From Chryseobacterium pennae (GTDB taxonomy: Bacteria > Bacteroidota > Bacteroidia > Flavobacteriales > Weeksellaceae), in NCBI RefSeq assembly GCF_003385515.1, contig NZ_QNVT01000002.1, positions 310,001-374,000 of the forward strand: a stretch of DNA of 64,000 nucleotides, given 5' to 3'. The notes under the pieces are model-generated. The model saw nothing but the letters and a program-made list of their open reading frames with translations. It had not been told where the DNA came from and did not search any database. Made by a program: the position numbers and the translations under genes. Positions 17,531 to 26,070 of this stretch are shown here, piece after piece. Position 1 is the first letter of the stretch. Each line of letters starts with the position of its first letter.

Positions 17531-20218
17531 TCAGTAAGATTTTATACTTTCCACAAAGTCGATATCAGGATTCAGGATTTCCAGAATAAGACTTTTAACA
17601 GATCTCATGGCATCATCAATATCTCCTTTGTCAAATACCAGCGGAACCATTCCTTTCTTGGCTTCAGCAAAGCTCCAGATCCCGGTTTCAATCGGGAAAC
17701 CCCAGAACTCAGGAAGATGCTGCACTACATAATGATAGATACAGAGCTGTAATGCCTGTTTTCTGTCACTGTTATGGAAATAGTCTTCTACATTATCCGC
17801 ATCAATTTTTACATGGAGGTTTTTAATTTTAGCCGTTTTATAATCAATGATCCTTAAGGTACCGTTCAGCTTATCGATCCGGTCAATAAATCCTAAGAAC
17901 GAAATTTTATCATTTCCGTCAAGATAAAACTCTACATTTTCAAACCTCCTTTCAATATCAATGATCTCTAATTTATTTCCCTGTCTGATCAGATCAAGAT
18001 CATGATTCAGTATATTTTCAATCACCTTTTTTGCAATGGCTTTGTGAATATAATTCATCCCTTTTTCATAGAACTCCTGCTGGTGTTTAAGCTTCTCAAT
18101 AGCAATATTTATAAATTGATCTATCGCTTTAACTGATTTTTGTAAATCACTTTCTTTTAAAACCTTACCCTTCAACCCCTCATAAACTTCTTGAAGTGAA
18201 TAATGTACTAAATTTCCGTAATTCTTTACTGAAAGTTCTTCTTCAATTTCATCCGATTCCGATGTGTTCAGAATCTTGGACAGATAGAAATCAATAGGAT
18301 TATAAAGATAACTTGTAAGGTGGGAAGCTGACACTTTTTCTTTCCACTTCTGAAGTCTTTCCCTTACAATTTCCGTCTTGGAAATTTCTATAGGTTTGGT
18401 GACGATGGGGTCTGAAGCATTCTCAATAATCAGATGCTCGATCTGATGAGAGCTTTCCATTTCGATCTGTGTAATGAAACGGCTTTTTTCTCCGGTATTC
18501 ACTCCTGAACTCAAAGCATTATACAACAAATGGACATTTTGAGCATCCTGAATAAGTCTGTAAAAGTGATAAGCGTAAATACTGTCATTTTCCAAAAACG
18601 TATGAAGATCAAAAAATCTTCGGATATCGAAAGGAATATAGGTGTTCTGTGAGTTCCCCAACGGAAGCTTTCCTTCATTTACTGAAAGCAGAATCACATT
18701 TTCAAAATTCAGCAGACGTGTTTCCAGTAATCCCATGATCTGCAGACCACGTAAAGGTTCCCCTTGAAAATCTATACTTTCAGAGTTGATATGCTGGTTG
18801 ATCAAAATCTCCAGGGTTTCCATTTTGATCTCAATATTGTAAGGAGTCAGCTGGTTCTTGATGACCCTAAAGGCATTCTCGAAGTGAGAAACATTTTCAT
18901 ATTGAATATCATCTATTTCCAGCCATTTTACCTGATGACAGAATGCAATAAGAATATCCAGATAAGCATGCGTTCCTGCTGCTTTCTGAAGAAGTCCGAA
19001 ATAAGACAACTCTCCTAAAAGTTCGTTCAGCAGTTTTTGAGAAATATAAACAATATTTCTTTCTTCTATTTTCGTCTTAAAATCATTGATTATTAATCCA
19101 TCTTTAGCAGATTTCGGAAGTTCTTCAAGTATGGGAAATACATCTCTGTAGTAATATGATGTTTTGTTCTTCTCCAGTTGTTTCTGCAGATAAAAAAGTC
19201 GTTTTACCGCATTGGAAAAAGAAAGGTTCTTCAATGGAAATCCCATTGTAATATTCAGATTATCTACTCCATGCATAACGTCCAGACTGGCAGGAAGAAG
19301 GTTCTCATCCAGCAGCACTACTGCTGTATTGGAATAGGTCTTATTATTGATTTCCTTAAAGATCTCCGGCAGCACTTTCGTCTGGGTGACATTTCCGGAT
19401 ACTTCATAGACTTTGATTTTTTTAGGTTGGCTAAAATCATCTTCTATCCACTGAAAAGCCCTGTTATCATCAAATTCTTTCCATGTTTTATGATTTCTGA
19501 GGAATTTCCCTGCCTCCTGTCTCTCATCATTAAAGTAATACTGGTCTGCCTGGAAAAAGCATTGAGCTTTATTCCACTTCAAAAGACTTCTTACGAGTTT
19601 TTCTTCAACCGGCGTAAAGGCATTAAATCCGCAGAATACGAAATGTTCCTGGGTATTCTTCGCAAAATCCAAAATACTGGCCTTAGCAGCCTCGTGGATC
19701 ATTCCTGAGGTCGCCCAGTTTTTTTCCTGCAGCCTGCTTTTTAATTCAGGAAGGAAAATATTCATATTCTGCCAGAAATTAAGGAATTTCCTTCTCGGTA
19801 CATCATCATCCTCACCCAGGTTCTGAGCCCATTCCTTGATCCTTTCCTCATCGAACATGTATTGCAAAACAGCTTCGTCACTGTCTGAAAATTTCAGAAT
19901 ATCGTCCCAATCCTTCTGCAGGGTTGGAAACCACTTCAGAAAGTCCGAAAAATCATCTCTTGGAATCAGGTTTAAGCTTCTGTAAACATTAAATGAAAAA
20001 AGCCAGAGTGGAATTCCCTGAATGACCTGCCTGTCGGCAATAGTATTGATCAGCTCCTCAATTGTAAAAAAATTAGGGAGAAATCCTGAATAATTTTTCT
20101 CCTCCAGAATTTGTCTGATAAATACAATCGGACGTTTTCCCGGCAGAATGATATTGAACGCCGAAAGATCCGGGTTTTGTGCCAACAGTTCGTGAATGAT
20201 CTTATTGAGAAATTTCAA
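17531..20218 (-). CDS. AddB-like PD-(D/E)XK nuclease
   Basis: The 895-aa protein has a long N-terminal part resembling an inactivated helicase, as in AddB, and a C-terminal RecB-type nuclease (about 640-890). The nuclease carries NYGNLVHYSLQEVYEGL and GFIDRIDKLNGTLRIIDYKTAK, the latter with the Asp and DYK core. It probably pairs with a UvrD/AddA-type helicase elsewhere to process double-strand ends. The start is a TTG that overlaps the TGA of the upstream DUF922 gene by four bases (TTGA), so translation is probably coupled. No ATG exists nearby in frame. Confidence 0.85.
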   Translation of the reverse strand: MKFLNKIIHELLAQNPDLSAFNIILPGKRPIVFIRQILEEKNYSGFLPNFFTIEELINTIADRQVIQGIPLWLFSFNVYRSLNLIPRDDFSDFLKWFPTLQKDWDDILKFSDSDEAVLQYMFDEERIKEWAQNLGEDDDVPRRKFLNFWQNMNIFLPELKSRLQEKNWATSGMIHEAAKASILDFAKNTQEHFVFCGFNAFTPVEEKLVRSLLKWNKAQCFFQADQYYFNDERQEAGKFLRNHKTWKEFDDNRAFQWIEDDFSQPKKIKVYEVSGNVTQTKVLPEIFKEINNKTYSNTAVVLLDENLLPASLDVMHGVDNLNITMGFPLKNLSFSNAVKRLFYLQKQLEKNKTSYYYRDVFPILEELPKSAKDGLIINDFKTKIEERNIVYISQKLLNELLGELSYFGLLQKAAGTHAYLDILIAFCHQVKWLEIDDIQYENVSHFENAFRVIKNQLTPYNIEIKMETLEILINQHINSESIDFQGEPLRGLQIMGLLETRLLNFENVILLSVNEGKLPLGNSQNTYIPFDIRRFFDLHTFLENDSIYAYHFYRLIQDAQNVHLLYNALSSGVNTGEKSRFITQIEMESSHQIEHLIIENASDPIVTKPIEISKTEIVRERLQKWKEKVSASHLTSYLYNPIDFYLSKILNTSESDEIEEELSVKNYGNLVHYSLQEVYEGLKGKVLKESDLQKSVKAIDQFINIAIEKLKHQQEFYEKGMNYIHKAIAKKVIENILNHDLDLIRQGNKLEIIDIERRFENVEFYLDGNDKISFLGFIDRIDKLNGTLRIIDYKTAKIKNLHVKIDADNVEDYFHNSDRKQALQLCIYHYVVQHLPEFWGFPIETGIWSFAEAKKGMVPLVFDKGDIDDAMRSVKSLILEILNPDIDFVESIKSY

Positions 20219-20751
20219 GGGGCTTGGTAGCTTTTAAGGTTTTCTAATTCTTTGGAAATAGCAACATTGTATTCTGCTTGTTTGTCTTCATTCATTCCAT
20301 GACGTGTATCCCGGTCATAGGCTATCTGAAAACTCTTATATTCATTGGATATCTGACTATAAATAGATTTAAATAACCTATCATAATCACCGGAGTTCCT
20401 GATATTTTCAGCAACAGATCTTCTGAATTTCCTTACAAAAAGTTCTGCGATATCAAAATGTTTCTGCTCATGCAGTAGAATATAATCGTTAATCTTTTTG
20501 TTATCCTTCCAGGATTTATCTTCGTTGAAAATCGTTTTTATTTCAATTTTTACCGGCGACTTCGGATTACTGGATTTTACTACGGAATATTCCCAGCCGC
20601 AATTGGTGTACGCTGCAACATCAGGATTGTTCCTTCTATTGACTGGGCTTTTAAAATTATCCCATACCAGTTTCTGCCCTTCCTGCCAGATAATTTTCTG
20701 TCCATATACCCAATGGGCAGATAACAGACAAAACACAAACATCAATCTCAT
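20215..20751 (-). CDS. DUF922 family secreted protein with HEXXH motif
   Basis: The 178-aa product has a signal peptide ending near WVYGQ and belongs to DUF922, a family of putative secreted zinc-dependent enzymes. The motif LLHEQKHFDIAE (about residue 93) fits HEXXH, as in zincin peptidases. It overlaps the lipoprotein gene upstream by one base (TAATG) and the nuclease downstream by four. Activity is not demonstrated. A link to the nuclease beyond shared transcription is not obvious. Confidence 0.75.
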   Translation of the reverse strand: MRLMFVFCLLSAHWVYGQKIIWQEGQKLVWDNFKSPVNRRNNPDVAAYTNCGWEYSVVKSSNPKSPVKIEIKTIFNEDKSWKDNKKINDYILLHEQKHFDIAELFVRKFRRSVAENIRNSGDYDRLFKSIYSQISNEYKSFQIAYDRDTRHGMNEDKQAEYNVAISKELENLKSYQAP

Positions 20752-21158
20752 TATTTCACCACAATCGTTTTTGTAATCCAGTTATCTCCGCCATTCCAGA
20801 ATTTAAAGGTGTATTTTCCTTTTTTCTGAGGATTAAAGTTAATCTGATTTGCAGCGGTATACATATTTTGAGAACAGGGACCATTGGTTACATATTTGTA
20901 AGCCGTCACTGATCTTTCAAGTTCACCACTATAGACGTAATCATACCCATAAAACCCCTGGCACTTAGATGGATAAGCAGAATAAGTCTTTATCTGCTGT
21001 ATGGCTAAAACATCCATGGTATCTCTGGTGATTTTCACGCTGTCTATCTTGATTTTGCCAATAGATTCAATGGTTTGATAATCATCATCGTCATTACACG
21101 AAACCAATACTAAACCAAACAATAATGCGGAAAATCCAATATTTAGAAGCTTTTTCAT
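20751..21158 (-). CDS. Small hypothetical lipoprotein
   Basis: The 135-aa product, starting at the ATG before KKLLNIGFSALLFGLVLVSC, has a clear lipobox (VLVSC) followed by acidic residues. The mature part is about 110 aa with beta character and two pairs of cysteines (KCQGF, GPCSQ) but no family I recognise. Its stop overlaps the DUF922 start by one base. It is the first gene of a three-gene coupled operon with DUF922 and the nuclease. Confidence 0.7.
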   Translation of the reverse strand: MKKLLNIGFSALLFGLVLVSCNDDDDYQTIESIGKIKIDSVKITRDTMDVLAIQQIKTYSAYPSKCQGFYGYDYVYSGELERSVTAYKYVTNGPCSQNMYTAANQINFNPQKKGKYTFKFWNGGDNWITKTIVVK

Positions 21159-21223
21159 GTTTTTTTTAAATTTCCTGATTATCAATTTGTATTTAGCAAA
21201 AATTATTCCTATTTCAAGTAAAA

Positions 21224-21859
21224 TCAGGAATTAAAATTACCTTTTGATAAGTAAACCACTTTTTTAGTATCAAAAAATTCTCCTTCAAAATATTGTTTCA
21301 GGTTGAAAATTTCGCATTTAATTCCGGCAAGTTCTTCTGCAAGATCTCCTCCTTTTAAATATAAAATTCCGTTATGTTTAGGATTAAACTGTTCTTTTTC
21401 AAATTTACCTTTCAGCCATCTTAAAAATTCCGGCATCTGGGTTACTGCTCTACTGACTACAAAGTGGAATTTCTCTTTTAATTTTTCTGCTCTTCCGTGG
21501 ATAGCCGTAACATTTTTCAACCCTACTCCTTCTGCTACAGCATTGACTACACTGATTTTTTTACCAATGGAATCGATCAGGGTAAATTCCGCTTCAGGGA
21601 AAAGGATAGCCAAAGGAATTCCAGGAAAACCACCTCCGGTTCCGATATCCAGAACTTTGGTTCCAGGTGCAAATTCCATTACTTTTGCTATTCCCAACGA
21701 GTGAAGGATATGTTTTTCATACAACGATTCCATATCTTTTCTGGAAATTACGTTGATCTTTTCATTCCATTCATTGTACAGGGTTTCCAGTTTTGCAAAC
21801 TGTTCCAACTGAGTTTCGGTAAGATTCGGAAAATATTTTAATAGTAACGATGTAGACAT
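21224..21859 (-). CDS. rsmG: 16S rRNA (guanine-N7)-methyltransferase RsmG
   Basis: The 211-aa protein matches RsmG (GidB), which methylates G527 of 16S rRNA. The SAM-binding motif VLDIGTGGGFPGIPLAI and the conserved NEWNEKINVISRKD and VVSRAVTQM segments are present. The start at MSTSLLLKYFP is preferred because a canonical promoter overlaps the 16 codons upstream. It stands as a single gene. Confidence 0.95.
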   Translation of the reverse strand: MSTSLLLKYFPNLTETQLEQFAKLETLYNEWNEKINVISRKDMESLYEKHILHSLGIAKVMEFAPGTKVLDIGTGGGFPGIPLAILFPEAEFTLIDSIGKKISVVNAVAEGVGLKNVTAIHGRAEKLKEKFHFVVSRAVTQMPEFLRWLKGKFEKEQFNPKHNGILYLKGGDLAEELAGIKCEIFNLKQYFEGEFFDTKKVVYLSKGNFNS

Positions 21860-21877
21860 GTGAATTATTATAATCCG

Positions 21878-21908
21878 CAAAAATAAGTTTTTATTGGCTT
21901 TATTCAAA
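21878..21908 (-). promoter_or_regulatory. Canonical Bacteroidota promoter of rsmG
   Basis: On the minus strand TTTG (-33) is separated by 19 bp from TATTTTTG (-7), matching the consensus TTTG-N19-TAnnTTTG. The -7 box ends 18 bp before the ATG. Confidence 0.75.
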
Positions 21909-21949
21909 TTTTCAGAAAGAGTATCTCAAAAAATAATACAAGTTTCTTT

Positions 21950-22795
21950 TTAATCTGCTGTTTCTTTTTCAATAGGATTATTACTTTTCTTAAGCAGTCT
22001 TCCCAATTCTGCATCTTCATTTCCCTTACCGGCTTTTTTAATCAGACTCATATCCAATTGAGTAGCATATCCATCTTTCAATTGCACTCCCATCTTCCCT
22101 GTCTGTCCGTCTATATTGATACTCTCAATATCTTCGGGGCTGAAAATATCATCTTTCAGAAGTTTTCTATATTCCTTGTCAGACATTTTCTTATTGTTTT
22201 TAGGAACAAAGCTAAATATGGAGTTTACTTTTTTCACCTGAACCATATTAAAAACATGCTCATTATCGATATCTTTAATCCTTACTACAATCCCTGGAAG
22301 GCCATTGAATTTGTAAGGACCATCGCTGATAGGATAATCTTTGGAGAACCATGCTTCCCATTCTCTGCCCTTATATCGGGCAACCGCTTTCTGGCAATTC
22401 ATTCCATTGATATTTAAAAATTCTTTCTCTACAGACCATTTTGGGACTTCAGAATCTGTAATAACAAGATTGGCCGTTTTGTATTTATCATATAAATTGG
22501 CCTCTCTTTTCGAGTAGTCCTTTTCAATGATATAACTTAAGCTTCTGTCATAGTTTTTACTCTTAAAAAGAACTTTAAGGTTTTTATCTGCCTGGTAAAC
22601 AGAATCTCTTTCATATTTCACTGCATTATAAAAATAAGATGTCTTCCCATCGGAATCCAGATTCATATAATCTGTAACCAAGGAGTCTTTATGATCAATA
22701 TCAGATTTCATTTTGTACTCATACACAAAACGATAGTTTTGGGCAGATACTGTACAGGCTAATGCCAAAAGTAAAAGTTTATATATTTTTTTCAT
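21950..22795 (-). CDS. GLPGLI family secreted protein
   Basis: The 281-aa product has a signal peptide (MKKIYKLLLLALACTVSAQ) and the family signature KFNGLPGIV about two-thirds along, in the usual setting of a beta-rich protein with WSVEKE and WEAWFSKDYP before it. GLPGLI proteins are common in flavobacteria, often near peptidases or TonB receptors, and have no proven role. A perfect -7 element (TATATTTG at 22862-22869, minus) lies 67 bp upstream. Confidence 0.88.
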   Translation of the reverse strand: MKKIYKLLLLALACTVSAQNYRFVYEYKMKSDIDHKDSLVTDYMNLDSDGKTSYFYNAVKYERDSVYQADKNLKVLFKSKNYDRSLSYIIEKDYSKREANLYDKYKTANLVITDSEVPKWSVEKEFLNINGMNCQKAVARYKGREWEAWFSKDYPISDGPYKFNGLPGIVVRIKDIDNEHVFNMVQVKKVNSIFSFVPKNNKKMSDKEYRKLLKDDIFSPEDIESINIDGQTGKMGVQLKDGYATQLDMSLIKKAGKGNEDAELGRLLKKSNNPIEKETAD

Positions 22796-22861
22796 GGAAT
22801 TAAGTTTTTAAGGAAATAAATTTTTCCAATACAAATTGTCTCAAAAAAAACACCTTAACTA

Positions 22862-22869
22862 CAAATATA
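22862..22869 (-). promoter_or_regulatory. -7 element TATATTTG of the GLPGLI gene
   Basis: Perfect TAnnTTTG on the minus strand, 66 bp before the ATG. Confidence 0.5.
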
Positions 22870-22942
22870 GTGAAACCTTCTAAACCTGATAAAAATCTTT
22901 AAACCTGTTCCCTTTTTATTTCTCCCGCAAAACGTTTTATTA

Positions 22943-22950
22943 TATATTTG
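22943..22950 (+). promoter_or_regulatory. -7 element TATATTTG of the aspartate aminotransferase gene
   Basis: Perfect TAnnTTTG ending 18 bp before the ATG at 22969; it overlaps a TTG (22948) that would otherwise extend the frame, which argues for the ATG. Confidence 0.65.
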
Positions 22951-22968
22951 TTAAAATTCAAAAAAAAC

Positions 22969-24162
22969 ATGGATAAACTATCAGATAGAGTAAAAAGACT
23001 AGGATACTCACAGACCTTTGTAATGTCTAATAAAGCAAGGGAGATGAAGGCGAATGGAATTGATGTAATCAGCTTAACCCTTGGTGAACCGGATTTTGAT
23101 GTTCCGGACAATATCAAACAGGCAGCGTTTGATGCCATCAATCAAAATTATAGCCACTACTCTCCTGTTCCGGGATTCCTTGAACTGCGTGAGGCGATTG
23201 CATATAAATTAAAAAGAGACAATAACATAGAATACAAACCAGCACAGATTTGTGTTTCCAATGGCGCCAAACAAGCTATTTTAAATGTTTTGGCCGCCAT
23301 CATCAATGATGGTGATGAAGTTTTACTTCCTGCTCCTTATTGGGTAAGCTATGACGAAATGGTAAGAATGATGGACGGAACTTCTGTAATCCTTCCAACA
23401 TCTTACGTTAACGATTTCAAAGTAACTGCTGAACAGCTTGAAGAAGCAATTACTGACAAAACAAAGGCTATTCTTTTCAGTTCACCATGTAACCCATCAG
23501 GAGGATATTATACCTATGATGAATTAAAATCCATTGCTAAAGTGGTTGCCAAATATCCTCAGGTAACTATTATTTCAGATGAGATCTACGAATTTATCAA
23601 TTATGAAACAAAAACAACTTCTATCGCTCAGTTTCCGGAAGTCTACGAGCAGACCGCTGTAATCAACGGAATGTCTAAAGCTTTTGCAATGACCGGATGG
23701 AGAATCGGATATTCGGCATGCCCGGAGTGGCTGGCTAAAGCCTGTGAAAAAGTACAGGGACAAATGACAAGTGGTGCTAATACTGTTGCCCAGAGAGCTT
23801 CTATTACCGCTTTAAAAGCAGATCCATCTGAATACCGATATATGGTTGATGCTTTTAAAAAGAGAAGAGATCTTGTATATGAACTGATTCAGGAGATTCC
23901 AGGATTTAAAGTTCTGCTTCCAAAGGCAGCCTTCTATTTCTTCCCGGATATTTCATATTATATTGGAAAAACACTTAACGGAACAGAAATTAAAAATTCT
24001 GATGACTTTGCAATGTTCCTGTTAGAAAATGCACATGTAGGTTGTGTCGGAGGTTTCTCTTTCGGAAGTCCGGAATGTATCAGATTCTCTTACGCTGCTT
24101 CTGAAGAGGAATTAAGAGAAGCCATGAGGAGAATTAAAGAACTGTTGGAAAAGTTCGGATAA
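22969..24162 (+). CDS. Class I aspartate aminotransferase
   Basis: The 397-aa PLP enzyme follows the type Ib aspartate aminotransferase pattern: LTLGEPDFDVPDNIKQ, VSNGAKQAILN, APYWVSYDEMVR, SSPCNPSGGYY, ISDEIYEFINY and the PLP lysine in GMSKAFAMTGWRIGY, with the carboxylate-binding Arg in SPECIRFSYA. It interconverts aspartate and oxaloacetate and may also act on prephenate or aromatic amino acids. It is a single gene with its own promoter and terminator. Confidence 0.92.
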   Translation: MDKLSDRVKRLGYSQTFVMSNKAREMKANGIDVISLTLGEPDFDVPDNIKQAAFDAINQNYSHYSPVPGFLELREAIAYKLKRDNNIEYKPAQICVSNGAKQAILNVLAAIINDGDEVLLPAPYWVSYDEMVRMMDGTSVILPTSYVNDFKVTAEQLEEAITDKTKAILFSSPCNPSGGYYTYDELKSIAKVVAKYPQVTIISDEIYEFINYETKTTSIAQFPEVYEQTAVINGMSKAFAMTGWRIGYSACPEWLAKACEKVQGQMTSGANTVAQRASITALKADPSEYRYMVDAFKKRRDLVYELIQEIPGFKVLLPKAAFYFFPDISYYIGKTLNGTEIKNSDDFAMFLLENAHVGCVGGFSFGSPECIRFSYAASEEELREAMRRIKELLEKFG

Positions 24163-24202
24163 CCCTTGCAATAAAATCTCAATTAACGTATAAAAAATAA
24201 TG

Positions 24203-24231
24203 AAAAGCCCTGAATTCAGGGCCTTTTATTT
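24203..24231 (+). terminator. Rho-independent terminator of the aspartate aminotransferase gene
   Basis: GCCCTGAATTCAGGGC is a perfect 16-bp palindrome flanked by AAAA and a T-rich tail. Confidence 0.82.
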
Positions 24232-24276
24232 AATAACACATCAAAAACAATTATAGATTTTATTTATCGAAATTCA

Positions 24277-24308
24277 TTTGTTCGATAGATGAAACTTTTC
24301 TATATTTG
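24277..24308 (+). promoter_or_regulatory. Promoter of the peroxiredoxin gene
   Basis: TTTG (24277-24280), 20 bp, then a perfect TATATTTG (24301-24308). The box lies inside the upstream part of the open frame, so translation must begin at 24340. Confidence 0.7.
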
Positions 24309-24339
24309 CAACAGAAATTTAAATATAAAACAGAAAATT

Positions 24340-24972
24340 ATGTCATTAGTAGGAAAAAAATTCCCGAATTTAACAATCGATGCAATGTCTGAAATGGGTG
24401 ATGATTTAAGAATCAACATCCTTGAAGAAGCTACAAAAAACCAACAAAAAGTTCTTTTGTTCTGGTACCCTAAAGATTTCACTTTCGTATGTCCTACTGA
24501 GCTTCACGCTTTTCAGGAGGCTTTAGGTGAATTCGAAAAAAGAAACACTAAAGTAATCGGTGCATCTTGTGATACTAACGAAGTACATTTCGCATGGCTG
24601 AACACTCCAAAAGATAACGGAGGTATTGAAGGAGTAACTTACCCGCTTTTAGCTGATACTCACAGACAATTAGCTAACACTTTAGGTATTGTAGATCAGG
24701 ATTTCGAATATAACGAAGATGGAGAAGAAATCTTCACCGGTTCTAACGTAACCTACAGAGCAACTTACCTTATCGACGAAACTGGAAAAATTTTCCACGA
24801 AGCGGTAAACGATATGCCTCTAGGCAGAAACGTAAAAGAATTCTTAAGATTAATCGACGCTTACACTCACGTTCAAAAACATGGTGAAGTATGTCCTGCA
24901 AACTGGGAAGAAGGTAAAGATGCTATGAAAGCTGACAGAACTTCTACTGCAGAATACTTAGCGAAGAACTAA
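24340..24972 (+). CDS. Typical 2-Cys peroxiredoxin (AhpC/TSA family)
   Basis: The 210-aa protein reduces H2O2, organic peroxides and peroxynitrite. The peroxidatic Cys lies in DFTFVCPTELHAF and the resolving Cys in HGEVCPANWEEG near the C-terminus, so it is a typical 2-Cys enzyme. The thioredoxin-like gene downstream is a likely electron donor. Start chosen at MSLVGKKFP because the promoter occupies the region upstream. Confidence 0.93.
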   Translation: MSLVGKKFPNLTIDAMSEMGDDLRINILEEATKNQQKVLLFWYPKDFTFVCPTELHAFQEALGEFEKRNTKVIGASCDTNEVHFAWLNTPKDNGGIEGVTYPLLADTHRQLANTLGIVDQDFEYNEDGEEIFTGSNVTYRATYLIDETGKIFHEAVNDMPLGRNVKEFLRLIDAYTHVQKHGEVCPANWEEGKDAMKADRTSTAEYLAKN

Positions 24973-24991
24973 TTCAATTTAATAATCTACT

Positions 24992-25078
24992 AATTTAACA
25001 ATGTAACAATACGTCATTGTAACAATAGTTTTTTTATTGGTACATTGATATACTATTCAATTGTTACATTGTTAAATT
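24992..25078. repeat. Long inverted repeat between peroxiredoxin and thioredoxin genes
   Basis: AATTTAACAATGTAACAAT (24992-25010) and its exact reverse complement (25060-25078) form 19-bp arms around 49 bp that contain further ATTGTAACAAT and TACATTGA pieces. There is no T-run after it. It looks like an extragenic palindromic repeat rather than a terminator. Confidence 0.75.
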
Positions 25079-25102
25079 TTAATTCTTAAAATTTAACCTA
25101 TT

Positions 25103-25411
25103 ATGTACACAGAATTAACCGAAGATACATTACAGAATATAGTAAACGACAACGAAAAAGTAGTTGTTCAATATGGCGCAACATGGTGTGGAAACTGCAG
25201 AATCATGAAGCCTAAATTCAAAAAATTAGCTTCTGAGAACGAATCTATTCCTTTCTTATATGTAGATGCTGAAAAACTTCCTGAAAGCAGAAAATTAGCA
25301 AAAGTAGACAACTTACCTACATTCGCTATCTTTAAAAATGGTGAATTGGTAAACCAGGTTCAATCTAACCAGACTGAAAGTTTAATTAACCTTTTTAACG
25401 AATTAGCATAA
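25103..25411 (+). CDS. Thioredoxin-family protein
   Basis: The 102-aa protein is a single thioredoxin fold with the active site WCGNC (about residue 29) and the cis-proline in NLPTFAIFKNG. No signal peptide is seen, so it is cytosolic. It most likely reduces the peroxiredoxin encoded upstream. Its stop overlaps the ATG of the DUF6952 gene by one base (TAATG). Confidence 0.9.
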   Translation: MYTELTEDTLQNIVNDNEKVVVQYGATWCGNCRIMKPKFKKLASENESIPFLYVDAEKLPESRKLAKVDNLPTFAIFKNGELVNQVQSNQTESLINLFNELA

Positions 25412-25659
25412 TGAAATTACCCGTAATCAGACAGTTCTATCAGAATCAAACCCCTGAGAACCTAGAAAAAACACTAGAAGTATTAGAAAGCTTCTGCGAA
25501 TTCAGAGGAACAAGTGAAGAGGATTTAAATGTTGCAGGAGAGCTTATTACGAACATTTGTGGAGCTTTAGAAGTTCATGCTAATGTACAAAATGGAATGA
25601 GCGAAAAAGATGCCTTAAATTCTTTTGCCCAAAAGGTTTTAGGATCGATTGATAAATAA
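25411..25659 (+). CDS. DUF6952 family small protein
   Basis: An 82-aa, mostly helical, soluble protein without cysteine pairs, recognised as DUF6952, a family found next to thioredoxin and peroxiredoxin genes in flavobacteria. It is translationally coupled to the thioredoxin gene. Its function is unknown; a role in peroxide or thiol stress is suggested only by its neighbours. Confidence 0.8.
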   Translation: MKLPVIRQFYQNQTPENLEKTLEVLESFCEFRGTSEEDLNVAGELITNICGALEVHANVQNGMSEKDALNSFAQKVLGSIDK

Positions 25660-26010
25660 TCTTTATCATTCTCCATTCAAACACAAAACAACCGAGGTTT
25701 TCCTCAACTCTATACTTCCCTATTCTTTAACAGCTCTTCTACTTTTATCACTGAAACAGAACTTCAGAGGCTTTTCAAATCCTATTGAAGCAGGATTCAG
25801 CATTGAACCCGTTAAAGAATATCCAATTAAAATCCCGATGAAATGTCATCAGGATTTTTTGGGCTCTTACCCATCAAACATTAATTTCCCACTAATTTTG
25901 CACTAACAGCACAAGTACCGCGACGCAAAAAGTGCCATTTGCAGTAAAAAACATCTGTTGAATCCGTAAATCTGCGAGACAAAAAAAAAAAAAAAAAACA
26001 GATCCATACA
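25660..26010. other. Intergenic region with terminator-like hairpin, short repeats and an A18 tract
   Basis: The open frame across 25649-25906 looks spurious. The region holds a hairpin at 25831-25860 and an ATCCGTAAATCTGCGAG-type phrase near 25961, resembling a piece near 41660. An uninterrupted run of 18 A lies at 25981-25998. No gene is supported. Confidence 0.5.
25831..25860 (+). terminator. Probable terminator of the peroxiredoxin-thioredoxin group
   Basis: AATCC-C-GATGA and TCATC-A-GGATT form a 10-bp stem with one internal mismatch around AATG, followed by T-rich sequence. Confidence 0.65.
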
Positions 26011-26040
26011 AATAAAAAATCCTGATGAAAACTCACCAGG
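26011..26040 (-). terminator. Terminator of the BI-1 gene
   Basis: On the minus strand CCTGGTGA and TCATCAGG pair with one G-T pair, followed by ATTTTTTATT. It lies 30 bp after the stop. Confidence 0.75.
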
Positions 26041-26070
26041 ACAATTATTTAATGCTAAATAGATATTCAA

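Noticed and set aside
19178..19708. 176-codon forward frame
   Set aside because: Antisense shadow of the AddB-like nuclease, with no motif of its own.
25649..25906. 85-codon forward frame after the DUF6952 gene
   Set aside because: It overlaps the DUF6952 end, covers a terminator hairpin and degenerate repeats, and its product has no protein-like pattern.
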